Shown here: positions 12,971 through 13,905 of the stretch, piece by piece
Position numbering within the stretch: the first letter of the stretch is position 1
Layout: every line of letters begins with the position of its first letter
Assembly: GCA_903836325.1 (NCBI GenBank)
Contig: CAILQE010000048.1
Coordinates: 1 to 13,905 of the forward strand
Length of the DNA stretch: 13,905 bases
DNA from: an uncultured Candidatus Saccharibacteria bacterium
GTDB lineage: Bacteria; Patescibacteriota; Saccharimonadia; Saccharimonadales; UBA4665
Reading direction: 5' to 3'
The notes under the pieces: model-generated
Told to the model about the DNA's origin: nothing
The model's database searches: none
Seen by the model: only the letters and a program-made list of their open reading frames with translations
Program-made: the position numbers and the translations under genes

Positions 12971-13519
12971 ATGCAGAACCAAGCCGTAGATTCAATTGAA
13001 TATGAATTAACTTATCTAGCAAAAAGCTTACCCGCAAACATTAAATCAGTCACTCCTAACAGACTAAAAGATATATATATTCCAGATACAGCAGACATAC
13101 ATCCTAGATTAAGATTACGAAAAAAAGGTAATAAATTCGAATTAACAAAAAAAGTACCCCTAAAAGAAGGTGATGCTTCAGCGCATACAGAACTTACAAT
13201 ACCTTTAGATGAGTCAGAGTTTCTTGCACTTGAAAATTCAAGTACAAAGATAGTCGAAAAGGATCGTTACAACATTACTATAGATGGTTATGAAGCAGAG
13301 ATTGATGTTTTTTTGGGCGATCTTCAAGGCTTAGTTCTTATAGATTTCGAATTTGATTCAGAGGATGCCAAATCTGCGTTTATAGTACCAGACGTATGTC
13401 TTGCGGACGTTACTCAAGAAATGTTTATAGCGGGTGGCAAATTAGCAGGATTAACATATTCAGATATAAGTGAAGAACTTTCTAGATTTAATTATACTAA
13501 ATTAAATCTAGAAAATTAG
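12971..13519 (+). CDS. CYTH-domain protein (triphosphate tunnel metalloenzyme-like)
   Basis: A 182-residue protein with the CYTH/TTM layout. An N-terminal strand IEYELTYLAK (9-18) corresponds to the ExExK motif, then come PRLRLRKKGNKFELTKK (45-61) with alternating basic residues, VEKDRYNITIDGYEAEIDVF (95-114) and GLVLIDFEFDSEDAKSAF (120-137) with the closing acidic strand. The family hydrolyses inorganic or thiamine triphosphate or makes cAMP, using charges inside a beta tunnel with Mg2+. The Lys of ExExK is not at its place (E10-Y-E12-L-T14), so it is a divergent member whose activity is uncertain. It is divergent from the oxidoreductase and followed 12 bases later by the deaminase gene, probably one operon. 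Confidence 0.83.
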   Translation: MQNQAVDSIEYELTYLAKSLPANIKSVTPNRLKDIYIPDTADIHPRLRLRKKGNKFELTKKVPLKEGDASAHTELTIPLDESEFLALENSSTKIVEKDRYNITIDGYEAEIDVFLGDLQGLVLIDFEFDSEDAKSAFIVPDVCLADVTQEMFIAGGKLAGLTYSDISEELSRFNYTKLNLEN

Positions 13520-13531
13520 ATAGGTAAATAT

Positions 13532-13905
13532 ATGAACGAGTCTAATTCTGATCAAATAAATGAATTAATCCAAGTTGCAACAAATCATCTTAAGTTAAAT
13601 TACAAAAAAAATGAGCACCATGTTGCCGCTGCCCTAAAAACCAAGTCTGATATTTATCTTTCACTTCATCTTGATACTAAGGGCTTTGATGTATGTGCAG
13701 AACCAATCGCACTATCAAATGCTCTTGCAAAAAAAGATTTCGAATTTGAATACATTGTTGCTGTAATAATGAGTAAAGATGGGTCAATTAATGTTGTTAG
13801 TCCATGCGGTAATTGTAGACAAATATTATTACAATATGCTCCTAATATAAATGTAATTATTGATGGTGATGATGCATTTAAGATCGTTGAAGCTTCTTCA
13901 CTTCT
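13532..13905 (+). CDS. Cytidine / blasticidin-S deaminase-like protein, C-terminus cut by window edge
   Basis: I translated 124 codons from the ATG at 13532; the frame runs off the window. The zinc site is complete: CAE (in FDVCAEPIALSNA, about 54-66) gives the first Cys ligand and catalytic Glu, and PCGNCRQ (about 91-97) gives the two further Cys ligands. This C-A-E plus P-C-x-x-C pattern marks the cytidine-deaminase superfamily, closest to tetrameric Cdd and blasticidin-S deaminase types. The Pro after CAE and the N-terminal HHVAAALKTKSDIYLSLHLD resemble the smaller Cdd-like group rather than E. coli Cdd. A role in pyrimidine salvage or nucleoside detoxification is likely. It follows the CYTH gene by 12 bases. 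Confidence 0.85.
   Translation, partial: MNESNSDQINELIQVATNHLKLNYKKNEHHVAAALKTKSDIYLSLHLDTKGFDVCAEPIALSNALAKKDFEFEYIVAVIMSKDGSINVVSPCGNCRQILLQYAPNINVIIDGDDAFKIVEASSL

Overview
This 13.9 kb window is AT-rich, densely coding bacterial DNA. Genes are packed with 4-base ATGA overlaps or gaps of 5 to 40 bases, and all three standard stop codons are used (TGA ends several genes, so it is not a UGA-recoded lineage). Several genes lack a Shine-Dalgarno sequence and instead carry a promoter -10 box only 6 to 7 bases before the ATG, which points to leaderless transcripts. Many proteins are only distantly recognisable. Together this suggests a small-genome bacterium, possibly Patescibacteria/CPR such as a Saccharibacteria relative; that placement is an inference and no marker gene here proves it.

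Left part (1-6406). A PAS-type sensor histidine kinase (cut by the window edge) lies 12 bases downstream of an unrecognised 553-residue soluble protein. Divergent from this pair is a single-domain response regulator, followed by a metallopeptidase with an HELQH site and a hydrophobic segment, and then a soluble acyl-ACP desaturase. Convergent with the desaturase is a two-gene operon: a P-loop kinase of the AAA_33/zeta-toxin type and a YgjP-like zinc peptidase.

Middle (6495-8482). A complete tRNA-Trp(CCA) is followed by two small toxin-like modules. The first is a winged-helix Fic protein whose catalytic His is replaced by Gln, under an operator-like palindrome that reaches into its own start codon. 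The second is an AbrB-type antitoxin overlapping an intact Doc toxin, with an operator-like dyad built into its promoter. A 25-base copy of a tRNA-Trp 3' end starts immediately after the Doc stop codon, and a shorter match to the same 3' end lies between the two modules. I read this as a tRNA-anchored accessory stack, possibly two successive insertions; no integrase is present in the window.

Right part (8470-13905). A minus-strand pair encodes a cytidylate-kinase-like NMP kinase and a short GreA-like protein whose last codons lie inside the tRNA remnant. Then come a SAM methyltransferase and, convergent with it, an overlapping Gfo/Idh/MocA oxidoreductase plus DegT-family PLP aminotransferase pair, the classic enzyme combination for making an amino sugar or aminocyclitol. 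Finally, a CYTH-domain protein and a cytidine/blasticidin-S-deaminase-like protein (cut by the right edge) read to the right.

The most interesting part is the tRNA-Trp locus: two Fic-fold modules of different type, each with its own dyad-symmetric control region, bounded by tRNA 3'-end fragments. Second is the uncharacterised signalling cluster at the left, with a large unknown protein placed directly before a histidine kinase.
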